This document shows positions 8,039-18,151 of a stretch of DNA of 47,599 bases, piece by piece (position 1 is the stretch's first letter; each line of letters opens with the position of its first letter). The notes below the pieces were generated by a model, which searched no databases, had not been told where the DNA came from, and was given only the letters and a program-made list of their open reading frames with translations. The DNA comes from an uncultured Lachnospiraceae bacterium (GTDB lineage Bacteria; Bacillota; Clostridia; Lachnospirales; Lachnospiraceae), in assembly GCA_947565305.1 (NCBI GenBank), contig CANOFO010000011.1:1-47599 (forward strand), written 5' to 3'. The position numbers were made by a program, and so were the translations under genes.

Positions 8039-9343
8039 ATGAAGAACTTTTTTAAAGTGGCAAAAGTAGGTTTAATGATTATGGTGTGTGCCCTGTTTCT
8101 GGGAATAGGGATTAAGGCAGATGCGGCGCTGGGTAAGGTTACGAATCTGGAGCAGAAAGATGACGGCACAGACAGCAGCGGTAAGTATGCGGTGCAGATG
8201 CAGTGGACTGCATTGCCAGGCGCTGACGCGTATGTGGTAGAGTATTGTGAGAAGGGTAAGAATTTTACGGGCGATACCAACAGGAATGGATTGGCAAGAA
8301 GCAATTCTGTGACGATAGGCGGTCTTACAGCCGGAACGTCCTATGACATAAGGGTTACAGCGGTGACGCTTGACGGGGCAGGCAGCCCCACAGATTCTGG
8401 CGCTGCTTCGGATATAGTTGAGGCTGTTACAGCTCCTTCGGGAACAATCACTACCCTGAAACAGAGTGGCGCGCAGGCGAAGAAAGTGACGGTTTCCTGG
8501 ACAAAGGTTCCGGGAGCAAATGTTTATGATATTGGTTATAAGAAATATGGCAGCACAGGCAATGCTAATTATGTTACAACCCCCAATGACGTGTCCAGTT
8601 ACTCATTTTCTGCAGCTGTAGACACAAATTACGTTGTGGATATTGCTCCGGCAAGGAAGAGCAGCAAAGGTTATGTAGCTTATGGTTCAGGCTCAAAGCC
8701 GATTCTTGCCTCCAGTCTGCCGAAAAAGATTACGAAAGTTAAGTTCCTTACAAGCGGCAGCAACTCAGACCCCAAAGCCGGGATTGTAGATTTTTCCTGG
8801 AATCCGAGCAATGCGGCAGATGGGTATGAATATGCTATCTATGGAAATAATGGCAAGAAACTGACTTCCAAGACAATCACAGCTACCAATCCGAAACAGC
8901 GTGTGACAATTAATAATAAGAAATTAAAGAATGCCAACCAGTTTATGAAAATCAGAGTCAGGGGCTATCTCAAAATAGGGAAAAAGAAGGTATATGGGCC
9001 ATATTCTGACTACTGCTGGTTTGCAAAATATCCCTTGAGCGTAAAGGGAAGCATCGTCAATAAATCAAGTATTTCAGATGGATATAAGATTTCCTGGAAG
9101 AAGATGACAGGTGCGAAGGATTACACGGTATACATTGCGATGGGTAATGGAAGCTGGAAGAAAGCAGGAACTACCAAAGGCACCAGCTTTGTCATTAAAA
9201 AGTGCGGAAGCGCCCCGCTTGCTACATATACTACCTACCGTTATAGAGTAGTGGCAAATAAGAAAGTTGGCAAGAAAAAAGTCACGAGCGACCCCACTTG
9301 GAGTGCAAGTTTCCGTCTGACTACTACATATTATTACTATTAA
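8039..9343 (+). CDS. Secreted protein with fibronectin type III-like domains
   Basis: A 434-residue exported protein. A signal peptide runs to about residue 30 (KK-free basic start, core LMIMVCALFLGIGI, AxA-like KADA end). About four beta-sandwich repeats follow, each with the FN3 pattern of a Trp near the start (VQMQWTALPGADAYVVEY, VTVSWTKVPGANVYDIGY, DFSWNPSNAADGYEYAIY, YKISWKKMTGAKDYTVYI) and a later YxxRVxA strand. No catalytic domain, LPXTG or membrane anchor is present, and the chain ends in four tyrosines. ATG 8039 follows AGAAAGGGAG; an earlier in-frame ATG at 7943 lies upstream of the -35. Probably a wall-associated adhesion or carbohydrate-binding protein. Confidence 0.8.
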   Translation: MKNFFKVAKVGLMIMVCALFLGIGIKADAALGKVTNLEQKDDGTDSSGKYAVQMQWTALPGADAYVVEYCEKGKNFTGDTNRNGLARSNSVTIGGLTAGTSYDIRVTAVTLDGAGSPTDSGAASDIVEAVTAPSGTITTLKQSGAQAKKVTVSWTKVPGANVYDIGYKKYGSTGNANYVTTPNDVSSYSFSAAVDTNYVVDIAPARKSSKGYVAYGSGSKPILASSLPKKITKVKFLTSGSNSDPKAGIVDFSWNPSNAADGYEYAIYGNNGKKLTSKTITATNPKQRVTINNKKLKNANQFMKIRVRGYLKIGKKKVYGPYSDYCWFAKYPLSVKGSIVNKSSISDGYKISWKKMTGAKDYTVYIAMGNGSWKKAGTTKGTSFVIKKCGSAPLATYTTYRYRVVANKKVGKKKVTSDPTWSASFRLTTTYYYY

Positions 9344-9350
9344 AGGGAAT

Positions 9351-9392
9351 ATGCCTCTCCGGTCAAATATTTTGGCTGGAGGGGCATTTATA
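9351..9392 (+). terminator. Intrinsic terminator after the FN3 gene
   Basis: ATGCCTCTCC at 9351-9360 pairs with GGAGGGGCAT at 9378-9387 (one G-T pair), followed by TTTAT. Confidence 0.7.
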
Positions 9393-9409
9393 GAAAATGA
9401 AAAAAAGTA

Positions 9410-9438
9410 TTGACAAATCCAATGAATCTATATATAAT
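9410..9438 (+). promoter_or_regulatory. Promoter of tRNA-Leu(CAG)
   Basis: A perfect TTGACA (9410-9415) and a perfect TATAAT (9433-9438) with a 17-bp spacer, about 60 bp upstream of the tRNA. Confidence 0.9.
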
Positions 9439-9497
9439 AGCTATTGTGAGTTTTGCAGAACAGATATTAAGAATCAGGGCTGCAGAATGACATAGCT

Positions 9498-9581
9498 GCA
9501 GGAGTGGCGGAATTGGCAGACGCGCAGGCTTCAGGTGCCTGTGGTAGCAATATCGTGTGGGTTCAAGTCCCATCTCCTGCA
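9498..9581 (+). tRNA. tRNA-Leu(CAG)
   Basis: A complete 84-nt class II tRNA. The acceptor strands GCAGGAG (9498-9504) and CTCCTGC (9574-9580) pair fully, with discriminator A at 9581. The anticodon stem CAGGC/GCCTG holds the loop TTCAGGT, giving anticodon CAG. It has a long variable arm and a T loop TTCAAGT. CCA is not encoded. Confidence 0.96.
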
Positions 9582-9590
9582 TGAAATGAA

Positions 9591-9622
9591 AAAAGCTGTT
9601 GTTTGTACAACAGCTTTTTTGT
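9591..9622 (+). terminator. Intrinsic terminator after tRNA-Leu(CAG)
   Basis: AAAAGCTGTTG pairs with CAACAGCTTTT around a short TTTGTA loop, with a run of six T at 9615-9620. Confidence 0.9.
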
Positions 9623-9671
9623 CATCTGTGGAAAATAGATGGCTTTTACAATAACAAGAGGAGGACAAGAG

Positions 9672-10850
9672 ATGTTATACAGGAAGAATCCGGCGAATGG
9701 AGATGAACTGTCGATTTTGGGTTACGGCTGTCTGCGCTTTACGAAGAAAGGTTCAGCCATAGACCAGGAGAAAGCGGAAGAGGAGATGAAAGCTGCCATA
9801 GAACATGGCGTCAATTATTTTGATACGGCATATACATATGCGGGGAGCGAAGTCTGCCTGGGCAAATTTCTGGCAAAGGGTTACCGTGACAAAGTAAAGA
9901 TAGCCACAAAACTGCCCCATTACTTTATCAAGCAAAAAGGAGACATGGAGCGGTATTTTTCGGAGGAGTTGGAGCGTCTGCAGACGGACCATGTGGAATA
10001 CTACCTGATGCACATGCTCAACGATGTGGCGACATGGGAACGTCTGCAGCAGTTTGGAATCAAAGAGTGGATTGAGGAGAAGAAAGCAAAGGGACAGATT
10101 CAGAACATCGGCTTTTCTTTCCATGGAGGGACGGAGAATTTTAAGAAAATTGTCGATGCGTATCGTTGGGATTTCTGCCAGATTCAGTATAATTATATGG
10201 ATGAACATTCCCAGGCAGGCAGACGGGGGCTGAGGTATGCCCATGAAAAAGGTTTGCCGGTGATAATTATGGAGCCGCTAAGAGGCGGGCGTCTTGTGCA
10301 GGGGCTTCCCAAAAGTGCGGTGAAGCTTTTAGAGAAGGAGGAACCCAGACGGAGCCCCGCAGAATGGGGGCTGCGTTGGCTGTGGAACCAGCCGGAGGTG
10401 ACGGTGGTCCTTTCCGGTATGAATGACATTGCCCAGGTGGAAGAGAACATAAGGATTGCCCAGGACGCCCAGGCGGGCTGCATGACCGAACATGATATGG
10501 AAGTGATTGAAAAAGTCAAGGCGGAGATTAACCGTTACATGAAAGTGCCCTGCACCGGCTGCGGATATTGTATGCCCTGTCCGGCGGGTGTAGACATTCC
10601 TGGATGTTTTTCCGCATATAATACGAGGTACACAGACAGCCAGTACCAGGGGATGAAAGCCTACATGATGTGTACAACCTTGCGGATGAACCCCAGCAAT
10701 GCGTCCAAATGCCTGAAATGTGGGAAATGCGAGCAGCACTGCCCACAGGGGATTGCGATTCGCAAAGAGCTGACCCAGGTCAAAAAACACATGGAGACAC
10801 CCATCTACCATGCGGCAAGGATAATCCTGAAGCGAAAAAGAAAATATTGA
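9672..10850 (+). CDS. Aldo/keto reductase with C-terminal ferredoxin-like Fe-S domain
   Basis: A 392-residue oxidoreductase of the COG1453 type. The N-terminal 280 residues form an aldo/keto reductase barrel: LGYGCLRF, then FDTAYTYAGSE carrying the Asp and Tyr of the catalytic tetrad, KIATKLP with the Lys and LMHML with the His. The C-terminal part has two cysteine clusters, CTGCGYCMPCPAG at about 294 and CLKCGKCEQHCP at about 347, suited to 4Fe-4S binding. ATG 9672 follows GAGGAGG; an upstream in-frame ATG at 9639 lacks a ribosome site. The physiological substrate is not known for this group. It has no obvious operon partner. Confidence 0.9.
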   Translation: MLYRKNPANGDELSILGYGCLRFTKKGSAIDQEKAEEEMKAAIEHGVNYFDTAYTYAGSEVCLGKFLAKGYRDKVKIATKLPHYFIKQKGDMERYFSEELERLQTDHVEYYLMHMLNDVATWERLQQFGIKEWIEEKKAKGQIQNIGFSFHGGTENFKKIVDAYRWDFCQIQYNYMDEHSQAGRRGLRYAHEKGLPVIIMEPLRGGRLVQGLPKSAVKLLEKEEPRRSPAEWGLRWLWNQPEVTVVLSGMNDIAQVEENIRIAQDAQAGCMTEHDMEVIEKVKAEINRYMKVPCTGCGYCMPCPAGVDIPGCFSAYNTRYTDSQYQGMKAYMMCTTLRMNPSNASKCLKCGKCEQHCPQGIAIRKELTQVKKHMETPIYHAARIILKRKRKY

Positions 10851-10938
10851 GCATATCCGCGTAAAGTTGCAAAATTTGAAGAAAAAATAAAGGAATTGAA
10901 AGATTTATGCGGAATATATCATTTAGAGGTGATTTGAA

Positions 10939-11946
10939 TTGCTCATCAGAGAGAATATAGAGCTGTTAGAACGGACCTATTTAAGTCCCTTTGCCACGCT
11001 TAGTGAGAAATCTAAGGGGCGTGACAGGGAGGAAGAACAGTGTGATATCCGTCCGGTTTTCCAGAGGGACCGTGACAGGATTCTGCACTGCAAATCATTC
11101 CGCCGCCTGAAACATAAGACCCAGGTATTTTTGACGCCGCGGGGAGACCATTACCGTACCAGGCTGACCCATACGCTGGAGGTTTCCCAGAATGCCCGTA
11201 CGATAGCCAAAGCGCTCAGGCTGAATGAGGATTTGGTGGAAGCAATTGCGCTGGGGCATGATTTGGGACATACTCCTTTTGGACATGCGGGTGAGCGGAT
11301 TTTGAACAGCATCTGTGAGGGAGGTTTTCGGCATAATGAGCAGAGCGTCCGCATTGTGGAGAAGCTGGAGAAAGATGGTGAGGGGCTGAATCTGACCTGG
11401 GAGGTGCGGGATGGGATATTAAACCATCAGACCAGCAGGATGCCTTCCACCTTGGAGGGCAAGATTGTGCGGTTTTCCGATAAGATTGCGTATATTAACC
11501 ATGACATAGATGATGCCATACGTGCGCGTGTATTGTCAGAGGAAGATATTCCCAGGGAATACCGGGAAATTCTGGGAATGACTTCCAAGAAACGTTTGGA
11601 CAACCTGATTCATAATATCATCACAAACAGTTTGGGTAAAAACGATATCTGCATGTCGGAGGAAGTGGAGACGGCGATGAGAGCTCTGCGCAAATTCATG
11701 TTTGAGAAGGTGTACTGTAATTCTGTGGCCAAAGGTGAGGAAGAGCGGGCAGAAGGTCTGCTGTGCCGTTTGTTCCAGTATTACATAGAGCATATTGACG
11801 AGATGCCGATGTGGTATCTGGGAATGATAGAGCAGGGACAGGCGAGGGAGCGCATTGTCTGTGACTATATTGCAGGGATGACAGACCAGTATGCGATTGC
11901 CAAATATGAAGAGTATTTTATGCCCAAGGCATGGCAGGTGAACTGA
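10939..11946 (+). CDS. dgt: Deoxyguanosinetriphosphate triphosphohydrolase-like HD protein
   Basis: A 335-residue HD-superfamily enzyme that hydrolyses dNTPs to the nucleoside and triphosphate. The metal-binding motif is visible as RLTHTLEVSQ and LGHDLGHTPFGHAGE, with a later SDKIAYINHDIDDA Asp. The N-terminal region from RDRDRILHCKSFRRLKHKTQVF is typical of dGTPases. The start is TTG 10939, seven bases behind GAGGTG; no in-frame ATG is available. It heads the cluster with dnaG and rpoD, a frequent order in Clostridia. The 3' end of the gene is the first copy of a tandem repeat running into the dnaG leader. Confidence 0.93.
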   Translation: MLIRENIELLERTYLSPFATLSEKSKGRDREEEQCDIRPVFQRDRDRILHCKSFRRLKHKTQVFLTPRGDHYRTRLTHTLEVSQNARTIAKALRLNEDLVEAIALGHDLGHTPFGHAGERILNSICEGGFRHNEQSVRIVEKLEKDGEGLNLTWEVRDGILNHQTSRMPSTLEGKIVRFSDKIAYINHDIDDAIRARVLSEEDIPREYREILGMTSKKRLDNLIHNIITNSLGKNDICMSEEVETAMRALRKFMFEKVYCNSVAKGEEERAEGLLCRLFQYYIEHIDEMPMWYLGMIEQGQARERIVCDYIAGMTDQYAIAKYEEYFMPKAWQVN

Positions 11947-12015
11947 GCGTTTTATGCCAGGGTATGGCAGGAGAATTTAGGGTTCTGTGCCAGGGTATGG
12001 CGGGTGAATGGAAAG
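11916..12015 (+). repeat. Three imperfect 33-34-bp tandem copies across the dgt stop codon
   Basis: Copies begin at about 11916, 11950 and 11983. Each has the core ATGCC(C)A-GG-ATGGC-GG-GAA (for example TGCCAGGGTATGGCAGGAGA). Copy 1 lies inside dgt and encodes its last residues; copies 2 and 3 fill the gap before the dnaG ribosome site. The pattern suggests a duplication of the dgt 3' end. Confidence 0.8.
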
Positions 12016-12024
12016 GAGATATGG

Positions 12025-13818
12025 ATGCCATATTATTCCGATGAGCTTATTGAAGAAGTCCGTTTGGCCAATGATATCGTAAACGTGATTTCTGATTATG
12101 TACGTTTGCAGAAAAAGGGCAGTACCCATTTTGGACTCTGTCCTTTTCATAATGAGAAGACCCCCTCTTTTTCCGTGAGCCAGGGAAAGCAGATGTATTA
12201 CTGTTTTGGCTGCGGGGCAGGGGGAAATGTCATTACTTTTTTGATGCAGTATGAGAATTATACGTTTCAGGAGGCGTTACAGGCGCTCGCGCAGAGAGCG
12301 GGGATAGAGCTCCCCAGGCAGGAAATGTCTGTCAGGGCAAGGCAGGAGGCTGACAGGCGTACAAGGATTCTGGAAGTCAATAAGGTGGCGGCAAAATATT
12401 TTTATGCCCAGCTGAGAATGGAACAGGGGCAGAATGGAATGTCTTATTTTGAGAAACGCGGGCTTTCCATGGAGACTTTGAAAAAATTCGGGCTTGGATA
12501 TGCCAACAAGTTCAGTGACGATTTATATCAATATCTGCGCAAACAGGGATATGAGGATGAGCTGCTGAAAGATTCCGGCCTGGTAACGATTGATGAGCGG
12601 CGGGGAGGGCGTGATAAGTTTTGGAATCGCGTGATGTTTCCGATTATGGATGTCAATAACCGTGTGATTGGATTCGGTGGGCGCGTGATGGGGGAGGGGG
12701 AGCCGAAATACCTTAATTCCCCGGAGACAATGATTTTTGACAAGAGCCGGAACCTGTATGGGTTAAATTTTGCCAGAAGCTCAAGGAAACATTATATCCT
12801 CCTGTGTGAGGGATATATGGATGTGATTGCGCTGCATCAGGCAGGATTTGACAATGCGGTGGCGTCTCTGGGCACAGCATTTACTGCAGGCCATGCGAAT
12901 CTGCTCAAACGGTATGCCAAGGAAGTTTACTGTACGTTTGACAGCGATGGTGCGGGCATTAAGGCGGCGCTGCGCGCCATCCCGCTTTTAAAGGAAGCCG
13001 GAATCAGCGCGAAGATAGTGAAAATGAAGCCTTATAAGGACCCGGATGAATTTATCAAGGCTGAAGGGGCGGATAACTATCAGAAACGCATCGACGAAGC
13101 ACAGAACAGCTTTTTGTTTGAAGCAGAAGTCTTAGAGCAGAATTACAATCTGGGCGACCCAGAGGGCAAGACGGCGTTTTTCAACGAAATTGCCAGAAAA
13201 ATTTTGGAGTTTGAGGAGGAGTTAGAGCGAAATAATTACATAGAAGCGGTAGCCAGGAAGTATCAGATTGGATTTGAAAACCTGCGCAAGCTGGTGGTGC
13301 ACCAGGGTACGCGCGCCGGCCTTACGAGGGAGAACAGGCAGCTGAAATCAGGAATCAGTGAGAAGAAAAAAAGAGAAGACGGCATGAAGCGGTCACAGAA
13401 ATTGATGCTCACATGGCTGATTGAAGAACCGGACCTTTTCCCCAAGATAAGCCCATATCTGGGACCGGAGGATTTTACGGAGGACCTGTACCGACAGGCA
13501 GCCGAGATAGTTTTTTCCCAGTACCGGGAGGGAAAACTTAATCCTGCAGGGATTATCAGCCGGTTTACGGAGGAAGAGCAACAGCGGGAGATTGCGGCGC
13601 TGTTCAATGCCCGGCTGAAAGAGGTCACGACTACTGCGGAAAAAGAGAAAGCGTTGCGGGAGACGGTCATCCGGCTAAAGGAGAACAGCATCCAATATCG
13701 TTCCAAGCATTTAGAACCGACTGATATGGAAGGGCTGCAAAAACTCATTGCCGACAAGAAAGCGATGGAGGCGTTAAAAACGCAAGGCATAATATTACTA
13801 AATAAGGACAAAATATAA
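12025..13818 (+). CDS. dnaG: DNA primase DnaG
   Basis: A 597-residue primase that makes RNA primers at the replication fork. The CHC2 zinc domain is at about 39-66 ([23 protein letters not shown]). The catalytic core includes FGGRVM and the Toprim motif [12 protein letters not shown] at about 259, with CTFDSDGAG after it. The C-terminal helical part (from about 460) should bind the DnaB helicase. ATG 12025 sits six bases after AGGAG; an upstream in-frame GTG at 12004 lies within the repeat. It lies between dgt and rpoD as in a macromolecular-synthesis operon. Confidence 0.97.
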   Translation: MPYYSDELIEEVRLANDIVNVISDYVRLQKKGSTHFGLCPFHNEKTPSFSVSQGKQMYYCFGCGAGGNVITFLMQYENYTFQEALQALAQRAGIELPRQEMSVRARQEADRRTRILEVNKVAAKYFYAQLRMEQGQNGMSYFEKRGLSMETLKKFGLGYANKFSDDLYQYLRKQGYEDELLKDSGLVTIDERRGGRDKFWNRVMFPIMDVNNRVIGFGGRVMGEGEPKYLNSPETMIFDKSRNLYGLNFARSSRKHYILLCEGYMDVIALHQAGFDNAVASLGTAFTAGHANLLKRYAKEVYCTFDSDGAGIKAALRAIPLLKEAGISAKIVKMKPYKDPDEFIKAEGADNYQKRIDEAQNSFLFEAEVLEQNYNLGDPEGKTAFFNEIARKILEFEEELERNNYIEAVARKYQIGFENLRKLVVHQGTRAGLTRENRQLKSGISEKKKREDGMKRSQKLMLTWLIEEPDLFPKISPYLGPEDFTEDLYRQAAEIVFSQYREGKLNPAGIISRFTEEEQQREIAALFNARLKEVTTTAEKEKALRETVIRLKENSIQYRSKHLEPTDMEGLQKLIADKKAMEALKTQGIILLNKDKI

Positions 13819-13843
13819 ACAACGAATGGAAGGAAGAAACGAA

Positions 13844-14947
13844 ATGGAAGAAAAAAGTGCAAAATTTGTTGAGAAGCTGCAGGAATTGTTAGTGATAGCA
13901 AAGAAGAAAAAAAATGTGCTGGAATATCAGGAGATTAACGATTTCTTTCATGACTTGGAGTTGGACGCGGAACAGTTTGAGAAGATTTTAGATTTTCTGG
14001 AGACCAACAATATTGATGTGCTGCGGATTTCTGAGGAAGAGGAGGAAGAAGATATTCTCATTGATGAGGATGATGAAGTGGAAGTTGAGAATATTGACCT
14101 TTCTGTCCCAGATGGAATTTCCATTGAGGATCCTGTTCGTATGTATTTGAAGGAAATTGGAAAGGTAGCGCTGCTCAGTGCGGAAGAGGAAATCGAGCTG
14201 GCAAAGCGCATGGAACTTGGAGATCAGGAAGCGAAGAAACGTTTGGCAGAAGCGAATCTGCGTCTGGTGGTCTCTATTGCCAAACGATATGTGGGACGCG
14301 GAATGCTGTTTCTGGATTTGATTCAGGAGGGGAACCTGGGTCTTATTAAGGCAGTGGAGAAATTTGACTACCGCAAAGGGTACAAGTTCTCCACGTATGC
14401 GACCTGGTGGATTCGTCAGGCAATTACCAGAGCTATTGCAGATCAGGCGAGGACAATTCGTATTCCGGTGCATATGGTGGAGACCATCAATAAGCTGATC
14501 CGCGTTTCCAGACAGCTCCTGCAAGAATTAGGGCGTGAACCGACCCCTGAGGAGATTGCAGAGGAGATGAATATGCCAGTAGAGCGTGTGCGGGAAATCC
14601 TCAAAATTTCTCAGGAGCCGGTGTCCCTGGAGACGCCTATCGGCGAGGAAGAGGACAGCCATCTTGGCGATTTTATTCAGGATGATAACGTGCCGGTTCC
14701 GGCGGAAGCGGCAGCGTTTACCTTGCTGAAAGAACAGCTGGTAGAGGTATTGAGTACGCTTACAGAGCGGGAGCAGAAGGTACTGCGCCTGCGTTTTGGT
14801 TTGGATGACGGACGTGCCAGGACATTGGAGGAGGTCGGCAAAGAGTTCAATGTGACCAGAGAGCGCATCCGCCAGATTGAGGCGAAGGCACTGCGTAAGC
14901 TGCGCCATCCCAGCCGCAGCCGTAAACTCAAGGACTACCTGGATTAA
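13844..14947 (+). CDS. rpoD: Primary sigma factor RpoD/SigA
   Basis: A 367-residue housekeeping sigma factor. An acidic stretch at about residues 55-75 is followed by region 1.2 ([13 protein letters not shown]) and region 2 ([46 protein letters not shown]). Region 3 ([12 protein letters not shown]) follows, and region 4 ends in [17 protein letters not shown] and the usual LKDYLD tail. ATG 13844 follows GGAAGG at good spacing; ATG 13826 has none. Its TAA overlaps the ATG of trmK (TAATG), giving coupling. Confidence 0.97.
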   Translation: MEEKSAKFVEKLQELLVIAKKKKNVLEYQEINDFFHDLELDAEQFEKILDFLETNNIDVLRISEEEEEEDILIDEDDEVEVENIDLSVPDGISIEDPVRMYLKEIGKVALLSAEEEIELAKRMELGDQEAKKRLAEANLRLVVSIAKRYVGRGMLFLDLIQEGNLGLIKAVEKFDYRKGYKFSTYATWWIRQAITRAIADQARTIRIPVHMVETINKLIRVSRQLLQELGREPTPEEIAEEMNMPVERVREILKISQEPVSLETPIGEEEDSHLGDFIQDDNVPVPAEAAAFTLLKEQLVEVLSTLTEREQKVLRLRFGLDDGRARTLEEVGKEFNVTRERIRQIEAKALRKLRHPSRSRKLKDYLD

Positions 14948-15666
14948 TGAAGAAAATGATTCAATTATCAGAGAGATTACAGGCTGTCGCCAGGCTCGTG
15001 GGGGAAACCGGGGTTGTGGCAGATGTTGGGACGGACCATGGATACATACCGGTTTATCTTGTTTCCGCTGGCAAAGCAGGAAAAGCAATTGCCATGGATG
15101 TCAATCAGGGACCGCTGCAGCGGGCTTTGGAGCATATCCGAAAGTTTCATTTGGAGGAGCAGATAGAGACAAGGCTTTCAGATGGCCTGAAGGCGCTGCA
15201 GCCAGGGGAGGTACAGACGATTGTGGCTGCCGGGATGGGCGGCGCCTTGATGACGCGGATTCTTGATGAGGGGGAAGCCGTTGCGCACACGGCAAAATGT
15301 TTGGTGCTGCAGCCGCAATCGGAACTTTTTGCTTTCCGCCATTTTCTGGCGGATCATGGATATCGGATCCTTGAGGAAGACATGGTTTATGAGGACGGAA
15401 AGTTTTACAGTATGATGGCAGCAGTATGGGCAGGAGAACGTGCTGGCGATTGTGCAGGGCAGATGACGGAGCCGGAATGCAAATATGGTCCTTTGCTGCT
15501 TGCTGGCAGACATCCTATCCTTCGCCAGTACCTGCTGCAGCAAAGAGCACAGAAACACAGGATATTAGAGAATTTGGGGAAAAATGCCAGGCAGGATGTA
15601 TCAGGACGCAGAGCGCAGCTGCTGCAGGACCTGCAGGAGATAGAGGGGATTTTGGAGTCATATTGA
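14947..15666 (+). CDS. trmK: tRNA (adenine(22)-N1)-methyltransferase TrmK
   Basis: A 239-residue class I SAM-dependent methyltransferase that modifies A22 of tRNA in Gram-positive bacteria. The opening LSERLQAVARLV and the SAM-binding VADVGTDHGYIPVYL are family signatures, followed by AIAMDVNQGPLQRA and the AAGMGGALM loop. It begins within the rpoD stop (TAATG). ATG 14956 is a second possible start. The trmK-nif3 pair directly after rpoD matches the Bacillus yqfN-yqfO order. Confidence 0.92.
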   Translation: MKKMIQLSERLQAVARLVGETGVVADVGTDHGYIPVYLVSAGKAGKAIAMDVNQGPLQRALEHIRKFHLEEQIETRLSDGLKALQPGEVQTIVAAGMGGALMTRILDEGEAVAHTAKCLVLQPQSELFAFRHFLADHGYRILEEDMVYEDGKFYSMMAAVWAGERAGDCAGQMTEPECKYGPLLLAGRHPILRQYLLQQRAQKHRILENLGKNARQDVSGRRAQLLQDLQEIEGILESY

Positions 15667-15689
15667 CGGAATGGAAGGGAGAAGGTATT

Positions 15690-16472
15690 ATGACATGCCG
15701 TGAAATCATAGCATTGTTACAGGAACAGTCACCGGAAACGATTGCTTGTGAATGGGACAATGTAGGTCTTTTAGTTGGGAATTTTGAGCAGGAAATAAAG
15801 AAGATTTACATAGCATTGGATGCAACTGGGGAAACGATTGCCGAGGCCGTAGCGGAGAAGGCAGATTTGCTGCTTACGCATCATCCCCTGATTTTTAAAG
15901 GCCTCAAGAAGGTCAATACAGAGGATTTTACCGGCAGGCGTGTGGTAAAGCTGATTGAGAATCATATTTCCTGTTATGCCATGCACACCAATTTTGATGT
16001 GAAAGGCATGGCGGAACTGGCGGCAAAAGGCATGGGACTGTCTGAATGTGAGGTTTTAGACGTTACCTGCCAGGGAGAGGAAGGTTCCGAGGGAATCGGC
16101 AGGGTTGGTATGCTTCCTGCGGAAATAACATTGGAGAAATGTATCAGTCTTGTAAAGCAGGCGTTCGCTGTGGACACGGTGAAAGTATTTGGGGATTTAA
16201 AGCAGCCGGTAAGAAAGGCAGCTGTCTGCCCTGGTTCCGGCAAGAGCGTAATTTCCCATGCACTTTGCGCAGGTGCAGACGTGTTGGTTACCGGGGATAT
16301 TGACCACCATGAGGGAATTGATGCGGCGGCACAGGGACTTGCCATTGTTGATGCGGGGCATTATGGGGTGGAAAAGCTATTCATTCCGTATATGGTGCAG
16401 TATCTCAGGGAGAGGACAGAAGGCATTGAGGTTGTGGGGCAGCCGGTGAAACAGCCATTTCGCTATCTATAA
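15690..16472 (+). CDS. Nif3-like dinuclear metal-centre protein (YqfO family)
   Basis: A 260-residue member of the Nif3/DUF34 family, which forms hexameric toroids with two metals per subunit. Metal ligands are visible in LLTHHPLIFKGLK (about 65-77) and in the C-terminal TGDIDHHEGIDA and DAGHYGVEKLF. The start ATGACATGCCG lies after GGGAGAAGG; the frame is open further upstream only because it overlaps trmK. The short form without the central PII-like insert is present. Function in the cell remains unsettled; GTP cyclohydrolase-like and NAD-related roles have been suggested for the family. Confidence 0.93.
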   Translation: MTCREIIALLQEQSPETIACEWDNVGLLVGNFEQEIKKIYIALDATGETIAEAVAEKADLLLTHHPLIFKGLKKVNTEDFTGRRVVKLIENHISCYAMHTNFDVKGMAELAAKGMGLSECEVLDVTCQGEEGSEGIGRVGMLPAEITLEKCISLVKQAFAVDTVKVFGDLKQPVRKAAVCPGSGKSVISHALCAGADVLVTGDIDHHEGIDAAAQGLAIVDAGHYGVEKLFIPYMVQYLRERTEGIEVVGQPVKQPFRYL

Positions 16473-16486
16473 TGTAGGAGGACAGA

Positions 16487-18151
16487 ATGAAAAAAGCGAC
16501 ATATCAAATCATAGTCAATGGGGAGGAAAAAAGCTACCCGGCTGGGACATTATTTTCAGAACTCGCCCGGGAATACCAGGCACAGTACGAGGACGATATT
16601 GTGCTGGTCATGTTTAACAACCGTCTGAAAGAATTACATAAATCGCTGAAAGCAGACGGAGAACTTACCTTTGTGACGACCAGGGACAGGGCTGGCAGGA
16701 AAGCTTACCGGCGCAGCGTTACCTTTTTGATGCAACGTGCAGTCCATAACCTTGCAGAGGAAGATGGGAAAACTGTCTCCGTGCGGGTAGAGCATTCCAT
16801 CAGCCAGGGATATTACTGCGAATTGATGGGAGAATCCCCGGATGAATCTTATATTTCCAGATTGAAAAGCGAGATGCAGAAGCTTGTGGAGGAAAAGATT
16901 CCCATTAAGAAGAAAAGTATTTCCACCGATGAGGCAGTTACGCTGTTTCGGGAATTTGGTATGCGTGATAAGGAGCGTTTATTTGCGTATCGGCGCAGTT
17001 CCAAGGTAAATATATACAGCATTGGCAGGTATGAAGATTATTTTTATGGCTATATGGTACCGGATACCGGGTATCTGAAATATTTTGAACTGGAATTGTA
17101 TGAGGGCGGGTTTGTGCTTCTGTTTCCCGATAAAGATACGAAGACGCCGTCCAAGTTCATTCCATCCCACAAGCTGTTCCATGTGCTGAGAGAATCTGCG
17201 GAATGGGGGGAAAAGTTGGATATCGGCACAATCGGCGCTCTGAATGATGCGATTGCCCAGGGGCGTATCCGCGATGTGATTCTGGTATCAGAGGCTTTGA
17301 TGGAGCGCAAAATTGGCAGGATGGCGGAGGACATTGCCGCCATGCCGAATAAGAAATTTGTGATGATTGCGGGACCGTCTTCTTCCGGCAAGACCACTTT
17401 TTCCCACAGGCTTTCCATCCAGATGATGGCATTAGGGCTTAAGCCGCATCCGATTGCGCTGGATGATTATTATGTGGACCGTGTAGATACGCCGAAACAT
17501 TCTGACGGAACTTATAATTTTGAATGCCTGGAAGCTTTGGATATTGAATTGTTTAACCGCGATATGTCGGCGCTTTTAGCTGGTGAGCGTGTGGAACTGC
17601 CTATTTATAATTTCCGCACCGGAAAACGCGAATATAAGGGAAAATATAAACAGCTTGGCGAAAATGACATCCTGGTGTTAGAAGGGATTCATGGGCTGAA
17701 TGACAAATTGTCGTACTCATTGCCCAAATCCAGCAAGCTGAAAATCTATATCAGTGCATTGACACAGTTAAATATTGACGAACATAACAGTTTGCCTACT
17801 ACAGATGGGCGGATGATACGGCGGATGGTCCGGGATGCCCGCACCAGAAATATTTCTGCCAAAGAGACGATTGCCATGTGGGGTTCTGTGCGCAAAGGTG
17901 AGGAGCAGTATATCTTCCCTTTTCAGGAGGAAGCGGATATTATGTTCAATTCTGCACTGATTTATGAACTTGCCGTCCTGAAGCAGTATGCGGAGCCGCT
18001 GCTGTTTGAGATTGACAAGAGCTGTCCCGAGTATGTGGAAGCAAAGCGTCTGCTGAAGTTTTTAGATTATTTCCTTCCGGTGCCCAGCGAGGATATTGGC
18101 AAGAATTCTATTTTGCGGGAGTTTATCGGCGGAAGCTGCTTTAATGTATGA
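16487..18151 (+). CDS. Nucleoside (uridine-like) kinase fused to TGS/ThrRS-like domain
   Basis: A 554-residue fusion. Residues 1-75 look like a TGS domain (YQIIVNGEEKSYPAGTLFSELA), about 85-180 like the threonyl-tRNA synthetase second additional domain, and about 285-500 a phosphoribulokinase/uridine kinase domain. That last domain has a P loop GPSSSGKTT at about 296, LDDYYVDR and LEGIHGLND. This composite is common in Clostridia and is annotated as nucleoside kinase. It follows the nif3 gene after 14 bp with AGGAGG at the start. The true substrate is unproven. The TGA stop overlaps the first base pairs of the repeat cluster at 18150. Confidence 0.9.
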   Translation: MKKATYQIIVNGEEKSYPAGTLFSELAREYQAQYEDDIVLVMFNNRLKELHKSLKADGELTFVTTRDRAGRKAYRRSVTFLMQRAVHNLAEEDGKTVSVRVEHSISQGYYCELMGESPDESYISRLKSEMQKLVEEKIPIKKKSISTDEAVTLFREFGMRDKERLFAYRRSSKVNIYSIGRYEDYFYGYMVPDTGYLKYFELELYEGGFVLLFPDKDTKTPSKFIPSHKLFHVLRESAEWGEKLDIGTIGALNDAIAQGRIRDVILVSEALMERKIGRMAEDIAAMPNKKFVMIAGPSSSGKTTFSHRLSIQMMALGLKPHPIALDDYYVDRVDTPKHSDGTYNFECLEALDIELFNRDMSALLAGERVELPIYNFRTGKREYKGKYKQLGENDILVLEGIHGLNDKLSYSLPKSSKLKIYISALTQLNIDEHNSLPTTDGRMIRRMVRDARTRNISAKETIAMWGSVRKGEEQYIFPFQEEADIMFNSALIYELAVLKQYAEPLLFEIDKSCPEYVEAKRLLKFLDYFLPVPSEDIGKNSILREFIGGSCFNV

